Position numbers and translations under genes: made by a program. DNA of 64,000 bases from Piezodorus guildinii (taxonomy: Eukaryota > Arthropoda > Insecta > Hemiptera > Pentatomidae): positions 16,684,635-16,748,634 of the forward strand of contig CM041294.1 in NCBI GenBank assembly GCA_023052935.1, read 5' to 3'. Under the pieces are notes generated by a model. It had not been told where the DNA came from. It searched no databases and worked only from the letters and a program-made list of their open reading frames with translations. Shown in pieces: positions 25,501 through 40,500 of this stretch; positions within the stretch are counted from its first letter, which is position 1; each line of letters begins with the position of its first letter.

Positions 25501-28500
25501 CAACATGCATATTTAGGTGTTATTTATCATTAGTAACAAGATAATACAGTTATTTTTACAGAATCAATAAAATTAAAGCTACTTTAGGGGAAGAAAATTA
25601 TAAATATCAGCATTTAAGCCCTGTAAAACTATTTTAATCAGAATAAAACCAACATGATATTAAAACCCATTTAACTTTACACTGACAAAGCGAGTTTAAT
25701 CAAAATCGTCAGAACCGTTTTTGAGAAAGCCATAAAAAGGTACAATATGCATGGTATAAAGTGGCTCTTCTGGTTAGCCGATATTGATGAAAATTTTTTT
25801 GTAACATCTCAGGCGTGCAAATATATGAAATTTAAGCTACTAGGACTTTTCGTTTTCGCCCTGGAGTTACCACACACATTCAGACGCGGGACTTGGTTAT
25901 TTGGACTCAGGGGACCCTAAAACGTGTATTTCTGTTTAAAACTGGAATTCGAAAATTTTCACGATCGCAATACTTTCCCTTACTATATATAGCAAGTGAA
26001 AGTAAAAGTACCTCTACAATCCATGAAGTGTCTTGGGTTCAGTACATATTTAGATTCGTACTTTTTCAAGGCCATGACTGTACAATGAGGTGATTAGGCC
26101 TAGATCACGCTTAGCCGCCATGTTTTCCTCTCAATTTTCAGTACCCAATTTATAGAGGCTGGGTATGCACCGGGAGGTTCTCCATTTCCTAGTGTCGCCG
26201 CACAGCTGAAATAATGGAATAAATAATTCTGCCTTAGCTGGAGTTCAAACCCAGGGCCCTGGAGAATATTAGACTATTTCTCTATTCATTAGACCATTTT
26301 ATTTACTTTTTATATTAATAATAAGTCTTTCATTTATTCTGAAGCATCTTTTTAGAACAATATGACTTGAAATAAAAATATTGTATTATAAATATAAATA
26401 TAGGGTAATAAGAAAAAAACAATCAAGTCAGCAACTAAAAATGAATAAATATAATAACTCAAGAGATAACTTCTAGTATTAATTTTCAATAAAAAAAAAA
26501 TATAGGAAACAAAATATAAGCAACAATCCACATGTATATAGTTTTTATATCAAAAGAAATTTACAATAATTCTGGAATTTTTAATAAAATATTATGTAAT
26601 TTAAATTAATGTCTCGACGAATAAACTACAGTTTGCTGACTTAAACAATAAAATTCCAATATTTTGTGTTAAAGGTGGATTTTAATGTGTTAAATACATT
26701 ATATGATAAACGTTTCTATTTGTTTTATTTCCTTATTGATATTAGCAAATCTACATAGGATTCCTTGACAATTGAATGGACAAAAAGTGAATTATAGACG
26801 GGATTTAAATATTGAGACAGTTTGGGAATCATTGATATCAGATGGAATGGATTTCCATAGGGATAAGAATTTGGTTGAAAAAGGTCTGTCATAAGCTGCG
26901 GTTTGATGGAATTATGAACAGACTTAACGTTCGTGAACTAGTGTTGTGGGAATGGACAGAGGATTTGAATTGATCGAGATCTGAGATGTAAGATGGGCTG
27001 CAGGATTGGATAACCTGGTTGTGGAAGGAGCCTCAAAGTACTTATGGTGGTGTGGTTGGATGTGATATAACGAATTCAATTCTTTGTTAAATTTGGTGAC
27101 AAGTGTTCTTGGAGATAAAATATAGAACTCAGTTAAACATTTGTTTTAGTTTTGCCCCAAGATCCACTAAAACATCTATATACCATATAGATAAAGTAGG
27201 GAAATATAAGGGAACTAACCAAGAGCCCATTGGTTTCAAATGAAATAAGGCAATAGTTGCCAACAAAATTTTTTCAGACTCCTACATCCATTCAGTACAA
27301 CAACAAGGACCCGTTAACTAAAAAAATATATTTACATGTGATGGTGTATACATCCTATCATCGAAGTCCAAAAGAACATAAAAGTCCATGAAAGCACATG
27401 GGAAATCGCTGTTTCCAAAATGTACTTAAATAAAGTTTTTATTTAATTTCATTCTGAGGATCACCTGTAGTATGGTGGCTAGTATAACAGCCTTCTATGC
27501 CAAAGGTCACAGTTTCAAACCGGCAGGAGGTCCTAGGATTTTTTAATAGGAGTAAAAAATCCTTAGTTATGCCGTCTATATCCTATAGCCGTCTTAGTTA
27601 TCCTTTTTTTTTTTCTATATCAAATTCCTTTTATATATATAATATATATATATATATTTTTATGTTTTTTTTTTTTTTTTTCGTTTTTACCATGTGAAAG
27701 GAAATGTTCTTTAGAATAAAATTATTTGTTTATTATACTACTGTGGCTAATCGGACGATGCAAGAGTGGGAGTCCTAAGTTTTGCCTATCCAGGTTTAAT
27801 TAGGATAGAGATCCTTAATGAGTACCTGGCATCACACCTAGCCTGTGCGATCTCAAGTACTCTTAAGAGAAATGATTTATTTCAAAACAAAAAAAGGCTG
27901 CTCAGGCAGACTTCATTGACAGCATACTTATTTATCTGAAAAAGACATATTTTTCGGTTACATTGTAGCTAATTTTTATTGTTTTTTCTTATCAGTTGCA
28001 AATTATTGGTAAAGCTTATCTTTACTGACCACTTGTGCATGATTTGTATTTTCAGCGATCTCTTGTTAGAGAAGGATCTATTGATTCGGACAGGCTAAGA
28101 ACTTTCTATCCTCTGCGAAGTAATCAAATCGTAACTCCACCTCCCCCACAGCCATGGCCTCAGGCTCCTTGGATGACTCCAACTCCTATGGTCGCTCCAC
28201 AACCTATCGTCTCTCAGCCTGTTCAACCACAGCCTCCTATACAGTTGCCAGTAAGCACATTATTATGATCGCTAAATAATAGTTTTATACTTTTTTTTAT
28301 TTTATTCATCATAAAAATTGTTAATAATTCAATATATTAATTTCAGATGGAACTAAATGATTTAAAACTAAGTTCTCTGAATGTAAATGGCGTATGTCAA
28401 CTCCTTTCCAAAGTTCCTGATATATCTCAAGCGAATGTTTCTCACTATATATCACAAGTCACAAAGCATAATATTACTGGAAAGGTTTTGAAGAATTGTG

Positions 28501-31500
28501 ATTTGGACGAACTTAAAAGGGTCAGTATTTTATTTTTAATTTTCATCTAATATTTTGAAAAAAAATATTACTGTATCCAAGATATGAAATGAAAAAACTT
28601 CTTTATTATCCTGGGGCTAAAGTCCCTTAAGAATAAAATAACATACATAATTGATGATCGGAACAATGTGGTCATGGCTTAGAATAACAAAATACTTAAC
28701 TAAAAAATAATTAAGGTAGTAATATATGTACATCTTTACAAGTCAGACTTTCAGAATAAGAAAAACAAAAAAAACAGAAATAGCTGGTTCATCAATGATA
28801 ATTTGAGTAATATAAACACACAAAAAAAATATAATAATAATAATAATTGGTATTTATAGCATCTGCAGTTTGAAGTTATTGTCTGTTTGACTGGGTAAGG
28901 AGAAGGTGGTTGAAAAGTAGCGATTTGAAGGAGGAAGCAGTACTTACATGACAGATCTCAGGAGGAATAGAATTCCAAAGAGTGGTTGCTTTGGCTAGAA
29001 AGGACTTGTCAAAGGCAGCAGTACGGTGAGGAGGAGGGTAGAGGTCAGAAAGACGGGATCTAGTAGAACGGGACTTAATTGATGATTTAAATTGAAGGGA
29101 TTGGAAGATGTAGCTGGGATGATGAGTTCTGATAACCTGGTAGAGGAAGGAGGCTAGGAAATACTGGCATCTGTAACGAGGATAAAGCCACCTTAACTCG
29201 GAGTAATACTGGGTTATATGCCTGTCTCTGGTGATCCGAATACAAACCGTATTGCACAGTTCATAATACGCTTAAGTTTTGCTTCGAGCTCACCTGAAAG
29301 TCCGCTGTACACCTCGCATCCGTAGTCAAAGTGGGGAAAGACAAGGGAAGAAACAAGGAGTTTACGAATATTGAATGGTAGGAGGTGATGGAGGCGACGG
29401 AATTGCTTTAGGGTTGCTATGGTTCGGCGGGATATTTGGGAGATGTGCGGTTTCCAAGAGAGAGTTTGATCAAGAGTAATACCTAAGTTCTTGACAGATG
29501 AATGAAAAGAGATAGGAGTATTGTTTAGGAAAAGGTTGGGGGAACTGGGAAAGGATTTAAGGAGAGCAGGTGATGCTATCAGGATGGCTTTTGTTTTTCC
29601 AGCGCTTAGCAGGAGTTTGTTGCTGTTTGACCAAGCACTTATATGGTGTTTGTTCCAACTATTTCTTTTAATTTCTCACAAAATTTAACCCATTAAAAGA
29701 GTTGTAGAAACCAACAACTTTCACAAACTAACAAGAACTTTATAAAAAAAAAAAAAAAAATGACTAGATGTCCTTTTGGTTTATTTTTTTCAATAATGAA
29801 CCTTTTTAATACTCAGTTATTTTTGAAGACGGAGAAAAATATGCATTAAGTTTTAGAATCAGTAAAAAATAAAATCCATAAAATAAATATTTAAGTAACA
29901 AATTATAATAGATGTAATTCCACCAAAAATCTGTTATTATTGAAGATAGAGAAAAATCGAAATGATTTATGAGATCAAGGCAACGTGATGAACAAAGAAC
30001 AAAAAATTTAAAAAAATCATCTTATATGGTCAAGCCACAACTTATAAGAGATGTGATTCCCTGATTACTCAGTTATTATTGATGATAAAGATACAATTTA
30101 AGGTGTTCTGGAATCAGGAAATTTTATTTGAATGAAAGTCAAAAGAAAAGGAAATAGTAACGCAGTCCTGTAAAAAAGCTTTTCGTTTATTATTTTCAAT
30201 AATGAACCTTTGTAATAGACCAAAATTACCCCTCCTCCCTCAAAATTTGAGAGCTTACGTTTCAAGATTCGTAGAATCTGAATAATGAATAAAAAAATCC
30301 GTTTCTTCCAATAAATAAATACCACTTTTTTTTTCTTTTAGTGCTATTTAATTGAATATCGAAACTAGCAGTAGTAATATGATATTATCCTTGCATTTAT
30401 TGATTTTCATATTACTTAATTGCCTATTAACAGCTATATAAACAGTTATAACCTAATATTGTTATTTGGCAATAATAAACCATTGTGTAATAATTTGCAG
30501 CGTTTTTTTTTTAAATGGTATTCACAATCTTTGTTAAATTTGTTTTTTTTGTGAACTTTATAATAATTATTTTTCATTAGTTTTACTGTTACAATAATAG
30601 TTGTTAAACCATTTAATCTGATTATCTACATAAATAATCTAATTTAGTTTATTGAAATTAACAGATATATGTAAAGTATACTGTTTTAGGTTTTAAAAAT
30701 GAACTTTGGTGATTGGGAAATCTTCAGAATGGTACTATCTGCTTTAAGACTTACTGATGACTCGGCTACAAATTCTAGATTTAGATATGGTTCCAGTCCT
30801 CCCAGTCCCCAGCAGGCACCACTAAACAGTATGCACTATTATTTTATTTTATTCTGTATTATAAGATATTTTATTGCGACCTATAACATTTTACCAACAT
30901 GGAGGGTAATAAGTTTAGCCAGTCTGTTTGTAGGTATCACAAGATTTTTGTGCAAAAAGCTCAGCCAATATTCAAGTTTTATAGCATAAGTTTATGATTT
31001 TGGTGCTCTGAAAGTTTCTTACCAAATTGAGATTAAAATCATGAAAAATTATTTGGTTAAATTAGTTTATTCTCTCTGCATGTATATGGTATGTATATGA
31101 GTATGTATATGGTTTTATATGTATATATGTATACGGTTTTGTTTTAATATGTTTAGTCATCATCATCAATAACAACCTACCAGTATGTTAAAGTAGATAC
31201 TAACAAAATATATACCGGAAAATTAATTTTTGACAAGACTAAGAAGCTAGTTTTTATAGGTTGAGTTAGTTATTATGAGTGATTTTATCATTATCTTCAC
31301 ATTACTCTTATTTTGATGATATCCTCACAAATGTATTTCGTTTCTTATACATTCCATAATAATAATAATAGGCTTACCAAACCCAAAGGTTCGATGCCGA
31401 TACCACCAAACTTCACCTGCACAGACTCGTCCAATGTTCACTGGTCAAGCCCAAGCCCCCGAGATGAGCCTTAATGCAATTCTCCCATTGACGCTTCGGC

Positions 31501-34500
31501 CTACCTTTTGGACATCTGCCAGTTGGTTCAGCGAATACCAACTTCTCGGAATCCGTTCCTCACCGAGCCCAACAACTTTACGTGCCCATTTGAGTCTCCG
31601 CGATGCTACCAACTCAATTATACTCACAGGGTACAAACTCCGCAATTCCACGTTGTGCAACCTTCTAAATTCCCCAGTGGCCTCATCTCTCTTCGGACCA
31701 AATATTTTACACAGTACCTTATTTTCGAAAACCTTAAGCCATTGTTCATCCTTCAAAGTAAGTGGCCACGTTTCACATCCGTAAAGAACCGTCGGAAGAA
31801 TAATAGTTTTATAAATTCTAACCTTTAAGTTTTTAGACAGAAGCCGCGAGCTAAGTAATTTAGCAACTGAATAATAACAGGCATTTCCCACCTTTAACCG
31901 GGAATTTATTTCTTCCTGGATTTCATTTTTTCTTGTTATCATTGAACCTAAATACTTGCATTTCTCTATGTGTTCAAAATTATGCCCTGAAATATTAATA
32001 TAATCAAGATCGCCACCATTTCTGCTATACATTCCATATAATACTAAATTATTATATCCTCGGATGGATATAATATTACATATATTAAAGAAAACAGAAT
32101 ATATGCCATTAAAATGTCAGATTTCTTTATGTTGAAACTAACCCCTCTTCGTGGAATATAATGAAAGGTTGAGAGAGGTGTTGGTCTTTTCAATAGCACA
32201 CCAGTTGTAAAGGCTGCCTGCCTTGAAGAGGAGACTGGACGGCGAGTGTTTATCTGAGGCTGAACCTAGTAATTATTGGCTAGTGACTGATTTGGGCACA
32301 GCAAGGAGGAAGGGGTGGCTACGGCTAGCCAAAACTGAATTCTGAACTTCAGGAGCAAAGAAAAAAGAGAAAGGTGTAGCTTCTTCAGAGAAATGCACGG
32401 TTGTCCTTTGGGCTGTTCCGTATCACATGCATTTATTTACTTATTGACGGGCAGCTACACCCATTTTACAAGTATATGAACAGAAAAAAAACAAAAAACA
32501 TACGAATGCTAACAAACAGAAATATAGAATAACACTATAAATATAGAATAATACAATAAATATAGATTAATATCGTAAGTATAGAATAATACAATTTTAA
32601 TATTAATAATACTATTTTAACAAGAATAATGCTATTTTAACATTTATATAGAAAAAATTAATCTTGAGTATTATTAGCTACAATAATAGATAACTGTTTT
32701 GTTTTTTTTTAAGCTCGATAAATTAATATTAAAGAAATCAATGATATGACATATTTTATTTCCCTGTCAGTGAAGTATATTAAAAGGAGAATGGTAAATA
32801 TAATTAGTAGTTGTTTGCAGTAGAAAAAGTGGGCATAATTGGGTAGTCATTTTGGGTACATGGAAGTGAATTTGTTCTAATAAATCAACCCAATTAATTA
32901 AGTCCTACACATTCTGTGCGTAACACCATTGCTGCTGAAAAACCTTTTTTAAAAAGGTGGTCAAGTAGGGAAAACAAAAACACATATAAACTAGGCTCAG
33001 AGGACCTTACTTTGATCTGCAAAACATTGAAATTAGGGATTGCAATCCAGAAAACCGGATCCGGCAATCCAGCGGATCCGGCATCATTATATGTTAACTG
33101 GATCCAATTATAGCAATTTTTGGCCAAAAATAGTGCAGTTTAATAAAAAAAAGTACTTTAAATGCGTTACATTTGGTGTACATGTATGGTAGTGTCGTTC
33201 GACGCCAAATTACATCACGTCATCAGTTCAATCCTAAACATACCATGACGTCCAAAACACACATCATTCGTTCGTTTTTCACGAGACAGTACATGAGCTT
33301 TTGTTTTGTCGGTGTTTCACCTAAATGTAAGTTAACAGATATTATTATCTTGGATATACGCGAGCTATAACATCCTATAAGTTGTCTGTAGAGAAACTTC
33401 TGAAACAACTCTAACTTTTTTTTTTAGAGAAATTGCTCACTCAAGTGCTGACTCATTCAAGTCTACTGAATTATATGATAAACTGTTTACAAATCTATTG
33501 AAATCTAGGAAGACTGAGCTACGTTACTGCTCACATCTTCCTACACTTCACTTTCTCAGATGGCTCAATTAATTTATTAAGTTACTTTATAAAATCCTAT
33601 ATAATTATCCTTGCGTAATTAACTCAGATGGGAATTGTGATAACTATAATTTTAAATTATTTGAGAATGCTAACAATTACAAAAAAACTCTTACATTAAT
33701 GATGGGCACAATCATATTTTGATGAATATGTCTGATGAGTGGCATAATTATCACAATAATGAGTTTGTAATATGAGTATAAAGCTTTAAATTATTCTACT
33801 CACAATATATTTTTTTTAAAATAGTACGTAAGTACTAATAACTTTAGTATATATTATCAAAAATCAATTTTGATTTTGGAAAAAGGGTGGTAGAAAACAA
33901 ATAGTCCTTATTTTCAGCAAATTTTAATGAATAGCCAAACTGTTTTAATAGCCATTAAAATTTTACTAGTTACCTTAACTACTAAACTTCCAATCCGTCC
34001 GGATTGATGAAATTTGGGACCGGATCCAGCCGGATTGGAAATGACACCGGATTGCAATCCCTAATTGAAATACAGTGATGGAAAAAAGTATTTGCACAAC
34101 ACGTTTTTATGAATAAATTAGTTCAAGGAAACAAAAAACTTCGCTTTTCTTTGCAAAAATGAAAAGTACATTTATTAAAAACTGAGAAAAACCTTTTGTA
34201 AAAAAAATGACAACACTTCATAATGGAATAAAAAAATTAAAACAATAAAAGTGCTTGGAAAAAATTATTTGCACATTTCGTCATTTACAAGTTAAAACGC
34301 AATTTTAATATTTTGTAAATAGGCCATTTGCCTCAATAATTGCTTGTAGACGTCTGGGCATTGAATGTACCAGGTTTTTAATTAAATCTAGGTGTATTTG
34401 TTCCCATTCTTGAACAAGAAGTTGTTTAAGGTGATGCACACTAGTGATGTGATGTTTTCTTACATTTAGGTCAAGTGTGTGCCATAAATTTTCAATTAAA

Positions 34501-37500
34501 TTCATATCTGGTGACTGAGGAGGAGTGTGGAGCTGTCTTGGAACAATAAATATTTACCACTCCTTTGTTCTCCTTGCAGTATGTTTTGGATCGTTGTCCT
34601 GCTGGAAATAGTACTGATCCTGGATTCCTAATTTTTCGATCCTAACACGCAAATTACGGCGCAGAATGTTCACATACCCTTCCGCTTTTAAAATGCCTCC
34701 AATGCACACAAAATTTCTGAGGCCATGGTAGGAAACACATCCCTAAACCATAACATGCCCTCCACCATGCTTTACAAATTTCCAAGCACATTTATTGTTT
34801 TAAATTTTTTATTTCATTATGAAGTGTGGTCATTTTTTAACAAAAGGTTTTTCTCAGTTTTTAATAAATTTACTTTTCATTTTTGATGAGGAAAGTGAAG
34901 TTTTTTGTTTCTTTGAACTCATTTATTCATAAAAACATGATGTGCAAATACTTTTTTCCATCACTGTAAGTGAATTGCTAAAAATTGTTAATACAAGATT
35001 TTACAAAAGGCCTAATATTTTACTAAATATTAGAAATACAACAGGTGTTCAATTCTCATAAAGAAATCATTATCAGTTGATAAACATAGACATTCTAGAC
35101 CAATACCTCCGGAGGTCTGCAGACCCCTTATTAGGAACCACGGCTCTAAGCTATCCTTTTATTAATGATGTTCAATTTGTTTCTTTGTGTGCATTATAAT
35201 GAGTTTCAATCACAAAACAAATAAAATTAAAATAATTTTTTCAGCTTCTGGAGGAAACAGCAGTATTGGTGTTAATGTTAATGCTTCTAACAAAGACTTA
35301 AGGGCCAGTTCTAGTGCTCAGGATGAGGTGGTTAGATCTGCCAGTAAAGAACGAGTCAATGCCATGGAAAAACAGGTATTTCTTTATTCTATTCATACTT
35401 CAAAGCAATATATACTTCATAGCTGTTTCTATCTAGTTATACATGTATATTATTTATTATTTATGTTTTTATAAATTAATCATGCAAAATTAAAAAAAAA
35501 AAAAAGATAAAATGTTTCAACAAACAAATCAGAAGCAAATAATTTATTAACGTTCTTAAATCAAAACTATGATATGAGCTTGTTCTACTGATTTTTGTAT
35601 TTTATTTCTTTTCTGTCATTTCCAGTCTTGAAATAAACAGCAAAATATTTCATTTAAATGTTCTTCGAGTAAAGAAGGAAGATTACAAGCAGATGTTTAC
35701 TTATTCTTGGTTGTACTATTTGCTATGTTTTTTAATAACAGAGAAGGGGTGAGTCTATTGCAACCTCTAAGTTTCCCGAATACCTTTCGTAACTGGATAA
35801 ATAATTTTGAAGTTATTTATGTAATTAACCAACGTATCATACCTTCCCTTAAAATGCAAAGTCTATTAATTAATGTTAAAACTGGAGCACTTTACCTTTG
35901 AAAAACCTTTAAGTTTGATCTATACATTTTTTTTAATCTTTCCTGGATTATAATGATATATTATTCGGTATTTTTATTTTTACTTCAAAAAGAATTGTTA
36001 TTCAATATCTTCATAAAATGTTTTTAAGATTTTAATAAAAAATCGAAAGCTCAGCTAAAATAATCATAATAATATTCCTGATAAAAAATTAAACATTTTA
36101 GGAATTATGGGAAGTTACTAAATGAATGTTTTACTTTTGGAGGCTAATATTTTACTCTAAATTTGATTTGACTTCTTAAGGTTTGAATTTTTTTTTTATT
36201 TTAAAAAATTGATTTGATAGTAATCCTTGCCATATACCTTTCATTATTAAAATATAATATGTAATGAAATAATTAAGAAATCTTACATGTTAAAAAGATA
36301 AATTCTTCCACATAATATTGATTTATTTTTTTGGAATAGAAATAACAATTAATTTTATTCTGGGACTTAATCCCTTAAGAATAAGACATATGTTAGAATA
36401 ATATGTAATAACATATTTTATTTTAACATACAAGTTAAAATAAATAAAAGTTCTGAAATTTGTTATGCACGTCACCTATCTGTATGCAAAAACATAGTAT
36501 AGGAGTGTGTAAAGACATAAAATTAGAGGTGACATTTTGATGAAGTGAGACACTAGAAAACTATCTCTATTGACTCAGTCTCTCTACTCCAATATATTAA
36601 TTTTTAAGATTTTTTATTTTAACTGTATTTGATTGTTTGTTTTTTTAACCATCCATTTAGCCTATTTTAATACTAGCATGCTGTTGTGTTACATTATGAC
36701 TACATTTGGATTTTAATTTAGTCCATTTATTATAGATCTCATTTATTTATTTTTATACCTTATTATTTTAATTATAATATTATATTGTGTAGATTTTAAG
36801 CATCTTCCTTGGATTCCCAACTCCATTTTTCTGTAGTTATTTGTTTTTCAAATGATTAGGTTTTTATTATCTTCTTCTTTAATCAGAGAGATTTAGGATT
36901 CATGTGATTTCCAAAAATACCATTAGAGGATTTTTCTATGTATTTAATGTACATTTTAGATCTATTTTTAGAATACCATTGCCATTATCACAAGACAGGA
37001 GATCCTAAATACAACTCTCTAACACTACAAAAAGGTTGGAACTAATTTCTCGCAAAATGGAAAACAAAATTAAAGAATATTTAATCTTATGTCCTGTAAC
37101 TAGTTACTTATCTTCCAGTTTATCTTAAGAATCTATTATTACTTCACACAGACATTGTAACTTGAAAATATCATTTGATAAACGACTGATATAAGCTCAC
37201 TAGAAAAAAAAAAACCAACCATTCAAAATATATTTACCAATCAAACCAAAGCATAACATCTAGATACAGGAATTTTTTAAATCTTACATGTACTTAAGCC
37301 CAACTAATTTAAGTACCTACTTTTTGACAATTGTTGAACCCTTTAGCGTCCATAGACTACTATAATGATGGAGTTTTGTTGACCGTTGAGAAATTAGATG
37401 AGGAAGATGGTTGGGGGTGCGGTCATAAATTAGAAACACACATTTAAAATAAGTGTTATTTTAATTATGTGCCGACGTTTCGGCCAACAATGTGGGCCTT

Positions 37501-40500
37501 CCTCAGGGTTGACTCTTAAGATGCTGCCTAAAGGAGTCACTCTAGACTACTATAGTTGTCTCAGCGCACCGTGCCCTATGGACCGTGGACTACTACATAG
37601 TCCAGGGAAAGGTGGGCCCCACAGACCATAGACTGCTATAGTAGCTTTGCTTCTTTAACGTTTGAAGTCCATTAGCTACTGTAGAAGCTCTGTTTCTAGA
37701 GCCATCCAGTGGTCTCGTTGACAATGTGAAGTACGTTTCCTTGACAACAGATGTCGTACGGATCCACTTTTTGAGATTGAGTCTATAATACTGACAGCAG
37801 ATTTTCTATGCAATTGCGTATTTTGTTTAGAGTCTCTGAGCACCCCGGAAATAAATTTCCTATCCTAATCATGTATGTAGGATATTACTGGTTAAATTGT
37901 ATATTTCATATTTGAAGAATTTTGCATAAATTTGTATAATTAAAGAATTTTTACAAACATGTATCAAATATTTCGCACAATATGTCTGATTGTAACAATA
38001 AGTTTTAAGAGAAAGAATAAAATAAAAAAACTGAAGAATAAGAACTAATTATAATTTGAAAAATAGCGGAGTCATAAAGTAGTCAGTCCAGCAAGCCTCT
38101 ACCTCCGCAATAATTGGACGCTAAAGTATTAAAATTGTGTATATGACTTTATACAGTAGTTACACAACAATTATAATATATTGGGTTGTGTCACATGAAA
38201 TATCCGTTTTCAAGGTAAAGGATTTTTATTAAAAATATGATATGAAAACAAAATAATTTTATTCGAAGTATTTACCTACTTTTTCTACACATTTTTCCCA
38301 ACGTGGCACCAACTTTTTTATCCCCGAACTGAAAAACTCTGAGCTTTGAAGTGAAACAAAATCTGAAAACGCACTTTTCACGTGATCATCATTTTCAAAA
38401 AGTTTTCCTTTGACGAAGTTGTCTAAAATCCTGAACATTTGGTAATCTGTTGGAGACTAGTCGGTAGAATATGGTGGGTGCGGAAGAACTTTGTAGCCCA
38501 GTTCTTTCAATTTTTGCACGCTATGTTTTGAAACATGGGGTCTTGCTGCCGCTCAGTGGGATCATGAGGTACCCATGCATCGAGCTTTATTACTTTCCCA
38601 ATACACTTTAAATGTCTAGAAACGGTAGATGCTCTTGCATTTAGTTGTGCTGAGAGTCCTTTAACTGTTTGATAGGGGTTTCCTTCTTCTGTATGTTTGA
38701 GGACATCGTTATCTATTACGGACGGAGGTTTTCCTCGGGGCAAGTTTTCCAAGTCGGTATCCTTAGCTGAAAACTTAGCAAACTAACGGCGAATGGTCTG
38801 TTCATTAACATTCCCTTCCCCAAACGCCTTGCAAATATTTCTAGCGTCCTCAGCTGCTGAATGGCCAAGTTTAAACTCGTACAAAAATATTACTCGAAAA
38901 TCGCGTGTTTCCATGTTCATATTTGGAGGTATAATAAAAAGTGGGTAATTGATTGGGAAGCTAATGTTTATAATACATAGGTAGAGGATTAGTAACTGTT
39001 TACTTTAAATATGTAAACTTTCGGAATAAAACAACAGAGACCTGCAAAATCCTTTATGTGTTTCAGAATCTATAAAAAAGACATTTCATGTGAAACAACC
39101 CAATATATTTCCATTTTAACAAATTTGATTAATATAACTTTTTTTATTTTTTAATTGGCATTGGATATCTTAGTATCAGGTAAGTGAGAAAATTTATTGT
39201 TTAGAATTTTAATTGAAATATATTGAGTTGTACTTAGCAATTTTTATTTTTCCCCATTCTGTTTTTATTTATCTGGAAACATTGCCGAGCCATTTTGCAA
39301 TATAGTGTATGATTTAATCGTTGTAAAGGAATGGCCTTTATATGTAGATTCCTTGATTTATATAATCAAATTTCATAATTTTCTAGCTTACTTTTCAACA
39401 AAATTTTAATTATCTAATTATTTCATAATTATTGTTAATAGGTGACTTTGGAAGATCAAATGATTTGTGGTGCTCTTCAGACCTTAAATGAAGAAGCTTG
39501 TGAGGATGTATTAGAAGAAGGTGTTGAAAATGATACAGGTTCGTATTCTGTTACTGAAACAAATGAATTACCTCCTGTATAATTAGTTACCTTTATATAT
39601 GTATATATATATATACATGATTATTAGAAGATATTGAACTTATTATGTGTAAACAATTAATAAAAAATGCACTAGTAATATATGTTAAACTATATTTACT
39701 CTATTATTTAAAAAATATTTTTTAGTTTTACTGATTATTTCTATTGAAGTTGCTACTTTAGTTTATCTTATATGTTTCTTTATTCTTTATTCATTTGTTA
39801 CAAATAAATGAGTAAAATGGAAGCATTATCTTAAGATTAGAAGAGGTAACTATAAAGTAAATTGAATTTTGATCTGATGCATATATGTGATTAGGAATTA
39901 ATTTTGAATGATTATATTCATATTAATTTTTTTTTTTTTTTAAATTTAGTTTCTGTTATATCTTGTTATATAATATTTCTTCTCAATTAAATTTATATAA
40001 AATCATCAGAAGTTTTCTTAGCTTTAAAAGTGAAACTATTATAATATTAACAAAACAAAAGTGCTTATTAAAAGAAAAAAAGAGATTGACCAATATTTTA
40101 CATAAAACAATAACCTATTATTAAATATTTAAAATTCTTACATCATAACCTGTTGAATGTTTCTGTTGATCACAGATGTTAGAAACATGACAAGGCTCTA
40201 GCGCTAAGAGAGTTAATTCAATTTTAATCCTTAAATTATAAAAAAATATATATATAATTTTTATTTTTAATCTTTTGAAATAATATTTTTCCAAACTAGT
40301 CAATTCATTGATGTTTTATTCTTTTAGAATTAAAACAAAAGAAAAGTAAGAAAACATATTTTTTCATAATGACCCATCTTTTTCAATAAGTTACTATCAC
40401 CTGGTTACATATAATGCATATATATTAAAAAGTATATATTATAATACATTTATTTTGCATTTTTACAGAAGATTGAAAAATGTTCCTTTCACCCTTTCCC

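Noticed and set aside
25893..26093. 66-codon frame with a match at 41854-42084
   Set aside because: Both lie at the same position of the unclassified 0.9-kb repeat; shared because the repeat is shared.
27497..27697. 66-codon frame
   Set aside because: Translation of a SINE running into a T/TA tract.
30829..30989. Continuation of the SAM exon frame beyond 30828
   Set aside because: A good GTATGC donor at 30829 and phase match to 35245 indicate intron; the extension is hydrophobic AT-rich translation.
31434..31828. Plus-strand frames of 116 and 106 codons
   Set aside because: Shadows of the minus-strand RTE fragment; the same shadows recur opposite the copies at 56511 and 61181.
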